Shown here one piece after another: positions 38,344 to 48,060 of a DNA stretch of 64,000 bases. The DNA lies in NCBI GenBank assembly GCA_963828855.1, contig CAWHGB010000002.1, positions 682,001 through 746,000 of the forward strand. The letters run 5' to 3'. The notes under the pieces are model-generated. The model had not been told where the DNA came from. It did no database searches and saw nothing but the letters and a program-made list of their open reading frames with translations. Source of the DNA: CAVVEQ01 sp963828855 (GTDB taxonomy: Bacteria > Chloroflexota > Anaerolineae > Anaerolineales > Anaerolineaceae). Each line of letters starts with the position of its first letter. Within the stretch, counting starts at the first letter, position 1. A program made the position numbers and the translations under genes.

Positions 38344-39540
38344 ATGAACGGAAAAATGCTTGGCGTCACTTTGATCGCCGACTGGGAACCAAAACCTGGA
38401 TTCACCCTCGGCGCGAAGGATATTGAGGGGAAACAAACCTACCTGGGCAGTCAGGTCTGGCGCAATCCGCGGTTTGAGATGCGCGAATTTGAAATCCCCA
38501 CACCCGGCCCGGAAGAAGTCCTGCTTGAAGTCAAAGCCTGCGGTATCTGCGGGTCGGATGTGCATATGGCTCAAGCGGGCAAGGACGGGTATATCTTCTA
38601 CCCCGGTTTGACCGGTTTCCCGAGCATCCTGGGACATGAATTTTCAGGCGTGGTGGTGGAAGCGGGTAAGAAAGCGCGTGACAAGCGGACCAACAAGCCT
38701 TTCAAAGGTGGTGAAGCGGTCACTTCCGAGGAAATGCTCTGGTGTGGGCAGTGCAAACCCTGCGCCGATGGGCAGCCCAATCACTGCGAGCAACTGGATG
38801 AGGTCGGATTCAATGTAAATGGAGCCTATACCAAATACATGGTGCTGCCTTCCAGAACCGTTTGGAGCCTGGAATCTTTACGCGAGCGCTATTCCGGGGA
38901 TGACCTCTTCGTGGCCGGCAGCCTGGTGGAACCCACCGCCGTCGCCTACAACGCTGTGATCGAACGCGGTGGCGGGATCCGCCCAGGCGACCGGGTGGTG
39001 ATCCTCGGAGCCGGCCCCGTGGGGATCGCCGCCTGCGCGATATTGAAACGTGCTGGCGCATCCAAGGTCATTATCTCCGAAACCCAGCTGGAACGGGCTG
39101 CCATGGCATTGAAGCTGGGAGCAGATGCTCATGTGAATCCGTCTAAAGAAGATTTCGCGACCAGGGTTTTGGAGATTACCGGTGGCATGGGCGCAGACCT
39201 TTTCATGGAAGCCACCGGCCTTCCGGAAGTGGTTTATCCAGGCATTGAAAAGGTTATCTGGGAGGGACGGACCCTGAACAGTACGGTTGTGGTCACCGCC
39301 CGGGCGGAAGCCCGCATGCCTGTCATGGGTGAAGTGCTGCAGGTTCGCCGCGCCCGGATCATCGGTGCGCAAGGCCATTCCGGTCATGGAAACTTCCCCC
39401 GTGTGATCGAGTGCATGGCTTCCGGGATGGATATGACCGCGATGAGCACAAAGAAAATACAGTTCAAAGATATTCCTGAAAATATCATCAAGCTGCAGAC
39501 TGACCGCTCGGAATGCAAGGTTACCTACATTGCGGAGTAA
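38344..39540 (+). CDS. iolM: scyllo-Inosose 3-dehydrogenase (IolM-like)
   Basis: This 398-residue zinc MDR dehydrogenase closely follows the Thermotoga IolM pattern: TYLGSQVWRNPRFEMREFEI, KACGICGSDVHMAQAG, GFPSILGHEFSGVVVEAG, the Cys set EEMLWCGQCKPCADGQPNHC, GSLVEPTAVAYNAVIERGGG and GAQGHSGHGNFPRVIECMAS. It oxidises scyllo-inosose to the 1,3-diketone used by IolN. I start at the ATG at 38344 behind a GAGGAGGAAG site; the longest frame starts 33 codons earlier inside iolN. No frameshift was seen. Confidence 0.88.
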   Translation: MNGKMLGVTLIADWEPKPGFTLGAKDIEGKQTYLGSQVWRNPRFEMREFEIPTPGPEEVLLEVKACGICGSDVHMAQAGKDGYIFYPGLTGFPSILGHEFSGVVVEAGKKARDKRTNKPFKGGEAVTSEEMLWCGQCKPCADGQPNHCEQLDEVGFNVNGAYTKYMVLPSRTVWSLESLRERYSGDDLFVAGSLVEPTAVAYNAVIERGGGIRPGDRVVILGAGPVGIAACAILKRAGASKVIISETQLERAAMALKLGADAHVNPSKEDFATRVLEITGGMGADLFMEATGLPEVVYPGIEKVIWEGRTLNSTVVVTARAEARMPVMGEVLQVRRARIIGAQGHSGHGNFPRVIECMASGMDMTAMSTKKIQFKDIPENIIKLQTDRSECKVTYIAE

Positions 39541-39554
39541 TATCGCATAAATAA

Positions 39555-39587
39555 AGGCGGCAGCATCCATACGGAAGACTGCCGCCT
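39555..39587 (+). other. Intercistronic hairpin before iolO
   Basis: AGGCGGCAG (39555-39563) pairs with CTGCCGCCT (39579-39587). There is no T-tract, and the ribosome site TAAGGAAC of iolO follows at once, so it more likely tunes message stability or translation than ends transcription. Confidence 0.5.
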
Positions 39588-39597
39588 AAGGAACCGC

Positions 39598-40404
39598 ATG
39601 AAATATTCAATCGTTCTTTCCACGCAGCCTGCACAATTCCAGGCAGCTACCTTCAAGGGAGACCTGGATGCGAACATGTCTCGTATTGCTTCCTACGGCT
39701 ATACCGGGGTTGAACTTGCTATCCGCGAACCTGGGCTGGTAAATATCGGGCATTTATTGGCTCTAACAGCGAAATATCACCTCAAAGTACCTGCCATCGG
39801 AACCGGGCAGGCATGGGGAGAGGAGGGATTATCCTTCACAGATCCGGATCCTTCGATCCGTCTGGCTGCGGTCAAACGGATCAAGGATCATATCCCGGTT
39901 GCTGCAAGGTTCGGTGCCATCATAATCATCGGATTGATCCGCGGAGTTGTAAAAAAGGGAGTGGATCCCGATCAGGCAATGACCTGGCTAGTGGACGCTT
40001 TGAAAGAGTGCTGCGAAGCAGCCTCCAGGCGGGGGATTCGTCTCGCCCTCGAACCAATAAACCGCTATGAAACCACCCTTATCAATAACACTATGCAAGG
40101 TCTCGAGCTGGCCGAAAGGGTAGGCGCGGAGAATTTCGGTCTGCTCCTGGACACTTTCCATATGAACATTGAGGAAACCGACATGGAAGCCGCAATCCGG
40201 TCTGGCGGAGAGAGGATCCTCCATTTCCACGTGGCTGATTCAAACCGTTGGCACCCAGGTGCTGGTCACCTTGATTTCCGGTCTCTTCTAAATACTCTCT
40301 TGCTTGGCGGGTATGGTGGGTGGATCTCGGGCGAGTTTCTGCCATACCCGGATGCCGATACCGCTGCGGTACGGTGTTTGGAACATTTCAGCAGTTTCGC
40401 TTGA
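39598..40404 (+). CDS. iolO: 5-Keto-L-gluconate epimerase (IolO-like), AP2/xylose-isomerase fold
   Basis: This 268-residue TIM-barrel protein has the metal-site residues of sugar-acid epimerases: YTGVELAIREP, RLALEPINRYETTLI (Glu), FGLLLDTFHMNIEE (Asp, His), HFHVADSNRWHPGAGHLDF and a final Glu in GWISGEFLPYPD. In Thermotoga maritima the equivalent gene next to IolM, IolN and IolG converts 5-keto-L-gluconate to D-tagaturonate, the substrate of UxaE. The gene order here supports the same role. It is the last gene of the LacI-controlled cluster. Confidence 0.83.
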   Translation: MKYSIVLSTQPAQFQAATFKGDLDANMSRIASYGYTGVELAIREPGLVNIGHLLALTAKYHLKVPAIGTGQAWGEEGLSFTDPDPSIRLAAVKRIKDHIPVAARFGAIIIIGLIRGVVKKGVDPDQAMTWLVDALKECCEAASRRGIRLALEPINRYETTLINNTMQGLELAERVGAENFGLLLDTFHMNIEETDMEAAIRSGGERILHFHVADSNRWHPGAGHLDFRSLLNTLLLGGYGGWISGEFLPYPDADTAAVRCLEHFSSFA

Positions 40405-40472
40405 TTTTTTATCAGTAACTGGATCGCTTTCCTCGTTTACCCCAAGTCTCAAATTGTTTTGAAAATTAATCA

Positions 40473-40490
40473 AGCATCCTTAAGGGTGCT
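40473..40490 (+). terminator. Weak terminator after iolO
   Basis: AGCATCC (40473-40479) pairs with GGGTGCT (40484-40490) around TTAA, followed by a moderately T-rich stretch. It separates the inositol cluster from the iron genes. Confidence 0.4.
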
Positions 40491-40521
40491 CATTATTACT
40501 TAATTATGACAATTATTAGTA

Positions 40522-40552
40522 TTGCCATTGTTCTATTGTTAGTATATACTAA
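40522..40552 (+). promoter_or_regulatory. Promoter with palindromic operator before the DtxR-type gene
   Basis: TTGCCA (40522-40527) and TATACT (40545-40550) are 17 bases apart. The perfect palindrome TTAGTATATACTAA (40539-40552) covers the -10 box; a half-similar ATTAGTAT lies upstream at about 40515. This fits metal-dependent autorepression. Confidence 0.65.
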
Positions 40553-40586
40553 TATCGAATTTTCTGCTCGTAAAAGGGAAATGATT

Positions 40587-41282
40587 ATGTCGAATATTGA
40601 AAAAACTCCGCAGGAGCACCGCCCGACCCCAACCATAGAAGATTATCTGGCGATCATCTTCATTCTCGAGCGCGATGGGGAGGAAATTATCCCGGCGCAC
40701 CTGGCCAGGTCTCTGGATGTCGCCGCTCCGACAGTGACCATCACCCTTAAGCGAATGGAAAGGGATGGATGGATCAGGCATGATCCAGTTACCGGTATTC
40801 ACCTCACCAAAACGGGTATCGATGCAGCCAGTTCTGTGATCAGAAGGCATATGCTCACTGAATGGATGCTGGCGCGAATGCTCAATGTCCCCTGGTCCGA
40901 GCTGCACGCTGAAGCGGACCAGATCGAGCACACAATATCGGATGAGATCGAAGATAAAATGCGCGCAAACCTGGATGACCCCCGCCAATGCCCGCACGGC
41001 AATCCGCTGCCCGGGTATGAGCATATCGCCTCCGCCTGGCTTCCGCTCACCAGTATCCATCCCGGGGAAATGGTCACCATCCGCAGGATCCATGAAACCG
41101 CCGAAGATAACCGCGACCTGCTTCGCTTCCTGGAATCAAACGGGATTGTCCCTGGCCGCACGGCGGAAGTGCGTGAATTGTTGGATTTCAACCAGACGAT
41201 CAGCCTGAGGATGGGAGATAAGGAAATTTCCCTGGGATACCCGGCTGCCCAATACCTGTTTGTGGAAAGAATCCCTGCCTGA
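40587..41282 (+). CDS. DtxR/MntR-family metal-dependent regulator
   Basis: The protein has the DtxR layout: a winged helix (TIEDYLAIIFILERDGEEII; LDVAAPTVTITLKRMERDGW), a dimerisation and metal-binding domain (RRHMLTEWMLARMLNVPW; HAEADQIEHTISDEIEDKM; CPHGNPLPG) and a C-terminal FeoA/SH3-like domain (GEMVTIRRIHE). It senses Fe(II) or Mn(II) and represses uptake genes. I start at 40587 rather than the longest frame at 40506, whose first codons lie in the promoter. FeoAB follows by 10 bases, so it probably controls iron import. Confidence 0.88.
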   Translation: MSNIEKTPQEHRPTPTIEDYLAIIFILERDGEEIIPAHLARSLDVAAPTVTITLKRMERDGWIRHDPVTGIHLTKTGIDAASSVIRRHMLTEWMLARMLNVPWSELHAEADQIEHTISDEIEDKMRANLDDPRQCPHGNPLPGYEHIASAWLPLTSIHPGEMVTIRRIHETAEDNRDLLRFLESNGIVPGRTAEVRELLDFNQTISLRMGDKEISLGYPAAQYLFVERIPA

Positions 41283-41292
41283 GTTTTATCCC

Positions 41293-43510
41293 ATGATCCA
41301 GCTCACCGATCTGCAACCCGGCACAAATGCCATCATCAGAAACCTGGATGGCGGGCGTTCCATCATTTCCCGCCTGGCTGCCATGGGCTTTCACCCCCGG
41401 AGGCAGTCTCTCGGTTGTGCGCGGATCGGATGGCGGTGCGCTGCTCGTCTGCCTGAGAGGATCCCGGGTGGCCATAGGCAGAGGCGAGGCAGCCCATATC
41501 TTGGTTTCGATCGCTGATGAGCCCATTGCACCTGTTGTGGAAAAACAGTGCGGTTGTGAAATAACTATCGCGCTCACCGGGCAGCCAAATGTCGGTAAAT
41601 CCTCCGTCTTCAACCTTCTGACAGGCATGAATCAGCATGTCGGCAACTGGACCGGGAAAACGGTTGAAAACAAGGTCGGTAAATACCGCTTTGCTGATAT
41701 GTTTTTCAATGTCGTTGATCTCCCTGGCACTTACAGCCTGACGGCCAGCTCGGAGGAGGAACGGATCGCGCGAAATTACCTCCTGCAGGGCAGCCCGGAC
41801 CTGGCTGTGGTTGTGGTGAATGCAGCTTCGCTGGAACGCAGCCTTTACCTGGTTTCTGAACTGCTTCTGCTCTCCGTACCGCTTGTGATCGCATTGAATA
41901 TGACCGACGTAGCCGAGCAGGAGGGTGTAAAAGTGGATCCGAGGATCCTGGAGGCTGCACTTGGCATCCCGGTGGTTCCCATGGTTGCTGCCCGGGGTAC
42001 AGGGGTAAAACCGCTGCAGGAAACCATCCTCCGGATGTATGACCGAGCGATTCCCTACCAGCCGAAGATACCCTCCATTCTGCCTGCTCATCAGGCGATC
42101 CTTGATGAATTGCTCGCCCGGTTAAGTTCCTATATCCCGGTTCAATATCCTCCCCTGTGGCTGGCGCTAAAGCTCCTGGAAGGTGATGAAGAGATCACCG
42201 CTCTCATGAAAACGGCTGTCCCGGAAAAAGAATGGGAAACCGTTGTCGCACTGCTTTACCAGCATGAAGATGCCATCCTGGATATCGCCGGAGCGCGGTA
42301 CGAATGGGCTGCCCGGATCATGCGAGCCGCGGTGGAAGAACCCAAAGTAACCCGCGCCGGGCTCACGACTACCCTCGACCGTGTTCTGACCCACCCCTTC
42401 TGGGGCACCGCCAGCCTGCTGCTTATTCTGGGGGCTGTGTTCTGGTTGACCTACAGCATCGGCAGCCCGATCCAGGTGTGGCTGAGCCAGGGAATCAGCC
42501 AATTGGCGCAGAGCCTGCGAACGAATTGGCCGTTTCAAACCGGTTGGCTGGTGGAATTCCTGGCAGGGGGGGTGTTGGGTGGCATTGGGATGATCCTCAC
42601 CTTTCTGCCCATCCTGTTCATTTTCTTCGCCAGTTTGGGCTTCCTGGAGGATACCGGTTATCTGGCGCGAGCGGCATTTTTATCCGACCGCTGGATGCAC
42701 AAAATGGGGCTGCATGGGAAGAGTTTTATGCCCATTCTCCTGGGTTTTGGGTGCAATGTTCCGGCTGTTCTGGGCACGCGCATCATCGAATCCCGCCGCT
42801 CCCGTTTATTGACCACCCTGCTGATCCCCCTGATCCCCTGCACCGCCCGGATGGCTGTGATCGCGGTGCTGGCAGCCGCATTCTTCGGTCAATACGCGTT
42901 CTGGATCTCCTGGGGACTGGTCGGATTAAGCCTGGGGATCATGATCCTGGTCGGATTATTCCTGCATCATTTCTTCTTTGAAAATGAGCATGTTCCCTTC
43001 ATCATGGAATTGCCCCTTTACCATCTGCCCAACCTGCGGACGATCGGGATGTACACCTGGGAGAATATCCTGGGGTTCCTGAAAAAAGCCGGTACGACCA
43101 TCCTGATCGCAACCATGGTCATCTGGGCACTTTCCTATTTCCCCACTGGCAATATTCAAACCAGTTACCTGGGAATGGTGGGCAGGTTCCTGGAACCCGT
43201 CGGCAGCCTTATGGGACTGCCGTGGCCAGTGCTGGTCGCACTGTTGGCTAGCATTATCGCCAAGGAGAATGCCATCGCCACACTGGCTGTGCTATATGGA
43301 AGTGTGGCAGTATTGGCAACCTCCCTACCGCTGGCTGCCGCGCTGGCTTTCATGGTCTTCCTGGTTCTTTTCATTCCCTGTGTGGGCACAGTCGCAGCCA
43401 TCCGCCAGGAAACAAAATCCTGGAAATGGACAATGGGGAATATCGGGATGCAGCTCGTCCTATCCATGAGCCTGGCGATCGTTGTGTACCAGGTGGGGAG
43501 ATTATTTTAA
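41293..43510 (+). CDS. feoB: FeoA-FeoB fusion, ferrous iron transporter, one frameshift
   Basis: An N-terminal FeoA domain (MIQLTDLQPGTNAIIRNLDG) is joined, after a shift near 41,400, to FeoB in the same chain. The G-domain has GQPNVGKSSVFNLLTG, DLPGTYSLT and NMTD, and two Gate-type membrane domains follow (SFMPILLGFGCNVPAV; FLVLFIPCVGTVAAI). The corrected length is about 739 residues. FeoB carries Fe(II) across the inner membrane using GTP. Fusion of FeoA to FeoB is known in some phyla. The gene overlaps neither neighbour but is tightly spaced with both. Confidence 0.93.
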
Positions 43511-43789
43511 ATGCTGCACCAATTTTTGCAGGAAATTGCCGGTAGCGACTCCAGGAGCCTGGCAGAGATCGCTCGGTCGATGGAGATTTCGCCTCTGATG
43601 GCAGCCCGGATGGCAGAGGATCTTGCCCGCCTCGGCTACCTCGAGCCGCTTGATTCAGGATGTTCCTCCCATGTAGATTCCTGTGAAGGATGTCCGGTTC
43701 CCGCTAACTGTAATCAACCGGACCGCGGCTGGTTCCTGACAAAAAAGGGGAAGGCAGTATTGGGTGGAAACACCCTTCCCTCAAATTGA
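43511..43789 (+). CDS. FeoC-like Fe-S winged-helix protein
   Basis: This 92-residue protein begins directly after the feoB stop. Its first 55 residues look like a small winged helix (SLAEIARSMEISPLMAARMA; LARLGYLE). A cysteine group C-x6-C-x2-C-x5-C follows, as expected for an iron-sulfur ligand loop. FeoC proteins regulate FeoB stability or feo transcription. The assignment rests on position, size and Cys pattern. The sequence 43790-44051 behind it holds no convincing gene or site, only AT-rich spacer. Confidence 0.7.
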   Translation: MLHQFLQEIAGSDSRSLAEIARSMEISPLMAARMAEDLARLGYLEPLDSGCSSHVDSCEGCPVPANCNQPDRGWFLTKKGKAVLGGNTLPSN

Positions 43790-44051
43790 ATTGCGTGTAA
43801 ATCTATTTATTAATTGATTAGTTATTTAAATAATCTGTGAGTTCTTTCATTTCGATGGAATTATATTTTGAGGTAAAATTAATATACTCATTTATTGAGT
43901 ACATCAATATCTGCTTCAATTCTTGCAAGATTCCATTTGGAAATTCTCCCTATCACTTAAGTAAAGCAAATCGGAAGTGGAACGGGAGGAAAAATATTCC
44001 AGATTTCCACGGAAATTGACTCGAGGAAGCAGTACATCACGGAGGGTATCC

Positions 44052-44404
44052 ATGGCTGTTCCTGAATCAGATACAGTAGTTCTAATCACCCGATAATGGC
44101 ATGGGGGATGCAGAGCCTGAACTGCAGATCAAGCTCGCGTCCACTTATTTTAAACTGCTGGATGAAAACAATATTCTGCCAGCGGCTATCTGTTTTTACA
44201 CCGATGGGATCAAATTGGTGGTGGATGGTTCCCCGGTCCTGGATTCGCTGAAATCGCTGGAATCAAAAGGGGTTCGATCTCATCCTTTGCAGTACCTGTT
44301 TGAATTTTTTTAACCTTGCTGAAAAAGTGAAGGTTGGGATCATTGGTGGGATGACCGACATTATCGAAGCCCAAATGAAAGCGGGGAAGGTGATTTCGCT
44401 TTGA
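44052..44404 (+). CDS. DsrE/YedF-like sulfur-carrier-type protein, two frameshifts
   Basis: From an ATG at 44052 the reading MAVPESDTVVLITR shifts near 44,093 into NGMGDAEPELQIKLASTYFK, then LLDENNILPAAICFYTDGIK. A second shift near 44,280 restores DLILCSTCLNFFNLAEKVKV and a final GGMTDIIEAQMKAGKVISL. The corrected 117 residues match the DsrE-like C-terminal domain of YedF, a family linked to selenium or sulfur transfer; the CSTC pair is the notable site. Its partner TusA-like domain is absent. GGAGGG precedes the ATG. Confidence 0.75.
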
Positions 44405-44443
44405 TAAATACTTTTTGGGTGACAGTCCATTTTCTGGAAAAGA

Positions 44444-45152
44444 TTATGGAATCCCAAGCTCTTTTTTTTCCAGTTTCATCCCAATATCCTGCCAGATCAA
44501 CGCGAGGAGGGAAGCCACAAGGGCGAACAAAGCCCAGAATTTCTCCATTTTTACAGTCGGATATAAAAACAACAGAACCGCGCCAGCCAGCAGAATGAGA
44601 AGGAGAAAACCATAAACGATAATGCTTGTACGCGCGCGTTTCACAGTATCCGGAGTGAGTGTCACCCAGCTCCGGTTCTTCATAAAGAATAGTTGGTTAT
44701 AAACGCCAGAACCTGCCACGAAAAAAATTGCCAGGAACCAATAGGCAGGCCGGGTAATATTTAATGCCGCGATGGAGAGGGATACAACTCCGAAAAACAA
44801 TCCTATTGAGGTGGAGATCAGGATCGGCCATTTAAGAACAATGCTTGCCCACGCTGTTTGAACCCACGAATTGATCATGATGAGACAAGTTGCTATGAAA
44901 AATAATAAGAAATACCATTTTCCACTCTCTAACGGCTGCGATCATCGGTTCCAGTTGGGTGAGGAGAGCAGCTACGGCTACCCCTCCCAAAACCGACCAC
45001 CACGTGACCTGAGCTTGCCGCTGAAAGGTTACATCTTCCTCACCATGAATCCGCCAATATTTTTCCGACTCCCCCATCCCAGGAAGATTTGTGCTTTCGT
45101 TTTTATTTGACTGCGGTTTTCGATTCAGATTTTGCATAGGCAGGACTTTCAT
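44444..45152 (-). CDS. Hypothetical membrane protein, one frameshift
   Basis: I do not recognise this protein. A hydrophilic N-terminus (residues 1-50, Asn/Lys/Glu-rich) is followed by a first hydrophobic segment (WWSVLGGVAVAALL). After a shift near 44,880 about four more membrane segments follow (PILISTSIGLFFGVVSLSIA; YWFLAIFFVAGSGVYNQLFF; SIIVYGFLLLILLAGAVLLF; FWALFALVASLLALIWQ). The corrected length is about 236 residues. It converges with the YedF-like gene, and no partner gene suggests a role. Confidence 0.6.
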
Positions 45153-45276
45153 TTATCCATATCATAATATCCGCAAACTTCCTAATTTTCAACAAATGCA
45201 GATCCAATAAATTTCAACTCTTTTTCCATACTACCGCGCTTTGCACTTTTTTCAAGGCACGGTTCATGGGTGATTA

Positions 45277-45429
45277 CTAGAGGGTTCTATTGAAATACTT
45301 CCCAATCACCCAAACCATTTCCGGTGATGCAGCCAGGTAATAAAATTTTTCGCTGATAACGGCCTGTTCCGAGCGCACACCCCGGATCAGGTATCTTTGG
45401 CATGCCTGGTTAAGCCAACTGAAATTCAT
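45277..45429 (-). CDS. Possible small protein of 50 residues
   Basis: A short frame reads MNFSWLNQACQRYLIRGVRS and ends WVIGKYFNRTL. The composition is protein-like (amphipathic helices, aromatic residues), but no ribosome site precedes the ATG and no family is recognised. It may be a remnant of a longer gene. The rest of the 45153-45627 region holds only the promoter of the next operon. Confidence 0.25.
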   Translation of the reverse strand: MNFSWLNQACQRYLIRGVRSEQAVISEKFYYLAASPEMVWVIGKYFNRTL

Positions 45430-45561
45430 ATGTTGTAGAAATTCACCAAAATAATTCTACTGAAAATATAAAAATCCTTTTTGATATTAGGCACCGGTGA
45501 ATATCACCCGATCTCCCGCCTATTCCCGACAATTCGCAAACCTACCGAACTCGCCTTCGGT

Positions 45562-45589
45562 TTGAGTAGTTATGGTGTTCATATATAAT
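45562..45589 (+). promoter_or_regulatory. Promoter of the FAD oxidoreductase operon
   Basis: TTGAGT (45562-45567) and TATAAT (45584-45589) are 16 bases apart, about 38 bases before the ATG, which has a GGGAGGG site. Confidence 0.5.
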
Positions 45590-45627
45590 TCTTTAGAATA
45601 CATTTCTGATCATAATCGGGAGGGCAA

Positions 45628-46993
45628 ATGTCGGAACAGAGGGTTGTCATTGTCGGGGCGGGATGCGCGGGATTATCTGCAGCTTACACGCTGAAAAAAA
45701 TGGGGGTGGATGTTCTTGTATTTGAATCCGGCAGCATGGCTGGTGGGCGATGCAAAACGATCGTTGAAGATGGTTATGAGTTCATCGCCGGGGCTGGCAG
45801 TACCGAGCCGCAGTGGGCGACGACTTTTCAATACCTGGATGAGCTTGGGTTGAAAGATAGGGTTTATTCCGTCCAGAAACAACGCTTCGGTATGTATCGC
45901 GATGGCAAGGTCCGCACAGCCTTATCCGGCGGCTCCAAATGGGATATGGTTAAAACCCTTCCGGAGAACCTGCGTTTTTATCTCACCGCCATGCCCAGGC
46001 AAACCTTTGCCCAGGTAAAGAAAGTAAATGAGGAACTTGATAAATATACGAAGTTGGTGGATACCAAGAACCAGAGGTTTGAAGCGCTTGAGGAGATCTC
46101 AAATATAAGTACGGAGGACTTTGTCCTGAAGTTCGGCGGACCGGAAGCATTGGAATGGCATTTTCATCCCTTCCTGGCAACCATGGTCCTCGGTCGTCCC
46201 AGGGAGATCTCAATCGCCCACCCAATCGCGATCTTCTCCCTGATGAAAGGGATGTGCTCGATGGAGGGCGGGCTTGGATCTATCACTGCTGCACTTTATG
46301 AAAAAGTGAAAGATTGTGTCCGGTTGAACACGCCAGTAAAAAAGATCGTCATCGAAAAGAATAGGGTAACCGGAGTACAAACGGGTGCGGGTTTTGTGGC
46401 AGCCGACCGGGTGATCTGCGCCACGGATGCCTTCCACGCCCGCCAGCTTATGCCCGACCTACCGGATACGATGCGAAAACCACTCGAGACGTGCAAATAC
46501 AGTTCAACCTATTATTACCAGTTCGGGCTGGATAAGCCCGTCGTGAACACCCGCCAGACACCCTTTCATGTGGTCATGATCCCACCCAGTGCGAATACCA
46601 TCCTTGATTTCGTCTCGCTGGGGAGCTTTTCCGATGAAAAACCGGTCGTGATCGCACCCACCCGCGGCTGGGAGGATGAGAAGCTATCCGGGCTGACGGA
46701 AGAGCAACGCCGCAGGTTGGTCATCACGGATATCCAGAAGTTGTGCCCATCCTTCCCGGATGAACCAGTAAAAACCAGAGTTTTCCGCTGGGACCGCGCA
46801 GTCAACCTGGAAGCCCCGGGGCAGTACTCTGCCATTCTGGATCTACTTAAAAATCATTACAACGATGTGAAAGGTTTATACCTCGCCGGGAGAGTACCTG
46901 TTCCTCTTTGCCTGCACAGAAGGAGCCCTGAAGACCGGTCAGCAGGCGGCGAAATTGGCTGCCGAAGACATTCAGAAAGCAAAATCAAATTAG
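45628..46993 (+). CDS. FAD-dependent oxidoreductase of the phytoene desaturase/protoporphyrinogen oxidase type, frameshifted
   Basis: The N-terminus has the dinucleotide-binding motif VVIVGAGCAGLSAAYTLKKM and the GG doublet MAGGRCKTI. Further on are MEGGLGSITAALYEKV and ADRVICATDAFHA. As read the frame runs on into the next gene, but the expected FAD-binding end (FACTEGALKTGQQAAKLAAE) lies in another frame after a shift near 46,905 and stops at 46993. The corrected length is about 455 residues. Relatives desaturate or isomerise carotenoids, or oxidise heme precursors or amines. The AttH/CrtC-like neighbour favours a lipid or isoprenoid substrate. Confidence 0.8.
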
Positions 46994-47004
46994 ATGAGGT
47001 GGAT

Positions 47005-48004
47005 TTGAATAGTGTTTCCATCCCCTACCGCCAGCAAAATCACGGTACCTTCGATGAAGAATGGCTGCTCCACCAAAAAGTTTCGGGGTGGTGGTATATC
47101 ACCGGTTACTTTTCTGATCCAGTCAAACCCGACCAACTCTACTCCTACCAGTTTACGGTCGTAAAGCCGAGGGTGTTCGGGTTCTCCCCGTGGATCCTGC
47201 AACTGGCGATCACCGAAGTGCAATCCGGCAGGCATGATTTCACCCAGCGAATGACCCTCTCGGATTCGGATATCTATGTAACTGAGGACACTGTCCAATA
47301 CCTCTCACTGGCGCACCTGAAGCGGGACGCCAGACGGATGCTGCTGACCGTCAGGACGGACCGCTTCGACCTCGATTTGGACTTGAATAAGGGTAAAGGC
47401 GCATTCTGGCACGGGGATAATGGTGTGCTGGTGATGGGCGGCGCGGAGGACCCGAAGCGCCGGACGGTTTACTATTCCTACACCAATATGCCAACCACCG
47501 GCACCGTCACCCTGCGCGGTGATAACCGTAAAACCGACCACCTTCACGGTCACAGGCAAATCCTGGTTCGACCGGCAGTGGGGACCGTATGCGCTCATCA
47601 AAGCCAACACCCATTGGGAGTGGTTCTCCCTGCGCTTCTTTGACGACGAGGAAGTGATGTTGTTTGCCTTCCCGCAATGCCCCTATTACGACGGTACATA
47701 TATCACCAAAGATAAGGAGCGCCACCTCGTCCGGGATTACACATTGACAGCGAAAAGTTTCACCGAGGCGGCGGGCATGAAATTCTCCAACCTGTGGGAA
47801 CTGGTGATGCCCGGGGTGAAAGAGGAAAGGTACCAGATCCGCCCACTCACCGGGGGTCAGCTCAACCTCGCATATTTTGAGCTCCTTGCGGGAATCTACA
47901 ACCCCGCCGGAAAACAAGTTGGATTGTGCATGGTGGAGCTCCTGCCGGGTGCCAGGAATCCGCAGAGCAGGATCAATTTCCTAAATCTCTTTAAAAAAGT
48001 TTAG
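47005..48004 (+). CDS. AttH/CrtC-like lipocalin-type protein, one frameshift
   Basis: This protein resembles the hydroxyneurosporene synthase/AttH family, two fused lipocalin-like barrels: EEWLLHQKVSGWWYITGYFS in the first half, and after a shift near 47,518 TTFTVTGKSWFDRQWGPY and NTHWEWFSLRFFDDEEVMLF in the second. The start is probably the TTG at 47005, behind GATGAGGTGG and 11 bases after the oxidoreductase stop. CrtC members hydrate carotenoid ends and others act in oxidative cyclisation. Here it presumably works on the product of the upstream FAD enzyme. About 332 residues after correction. Confidence 0.78.
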
Positions 48005-48060
48005 CCATTGAAATCCGCCCATCAATAAGGTATGATGCCCAGCTAAACAAAGGGACTGCC

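Noticed and set aside
43500..43789. Terminator at the end of the FeoC-like gene
   Set aside because: GGGTG-GAAA-CACCC forms a small hairpin, but it lies inside the coding region and lacks a T-run.
43837..44019. 60-codon frame between the FeoC-like and YedF-like genes
   Set aside because: It has an AT-rich composition, no ribosome site and no family match; treated as spacer.
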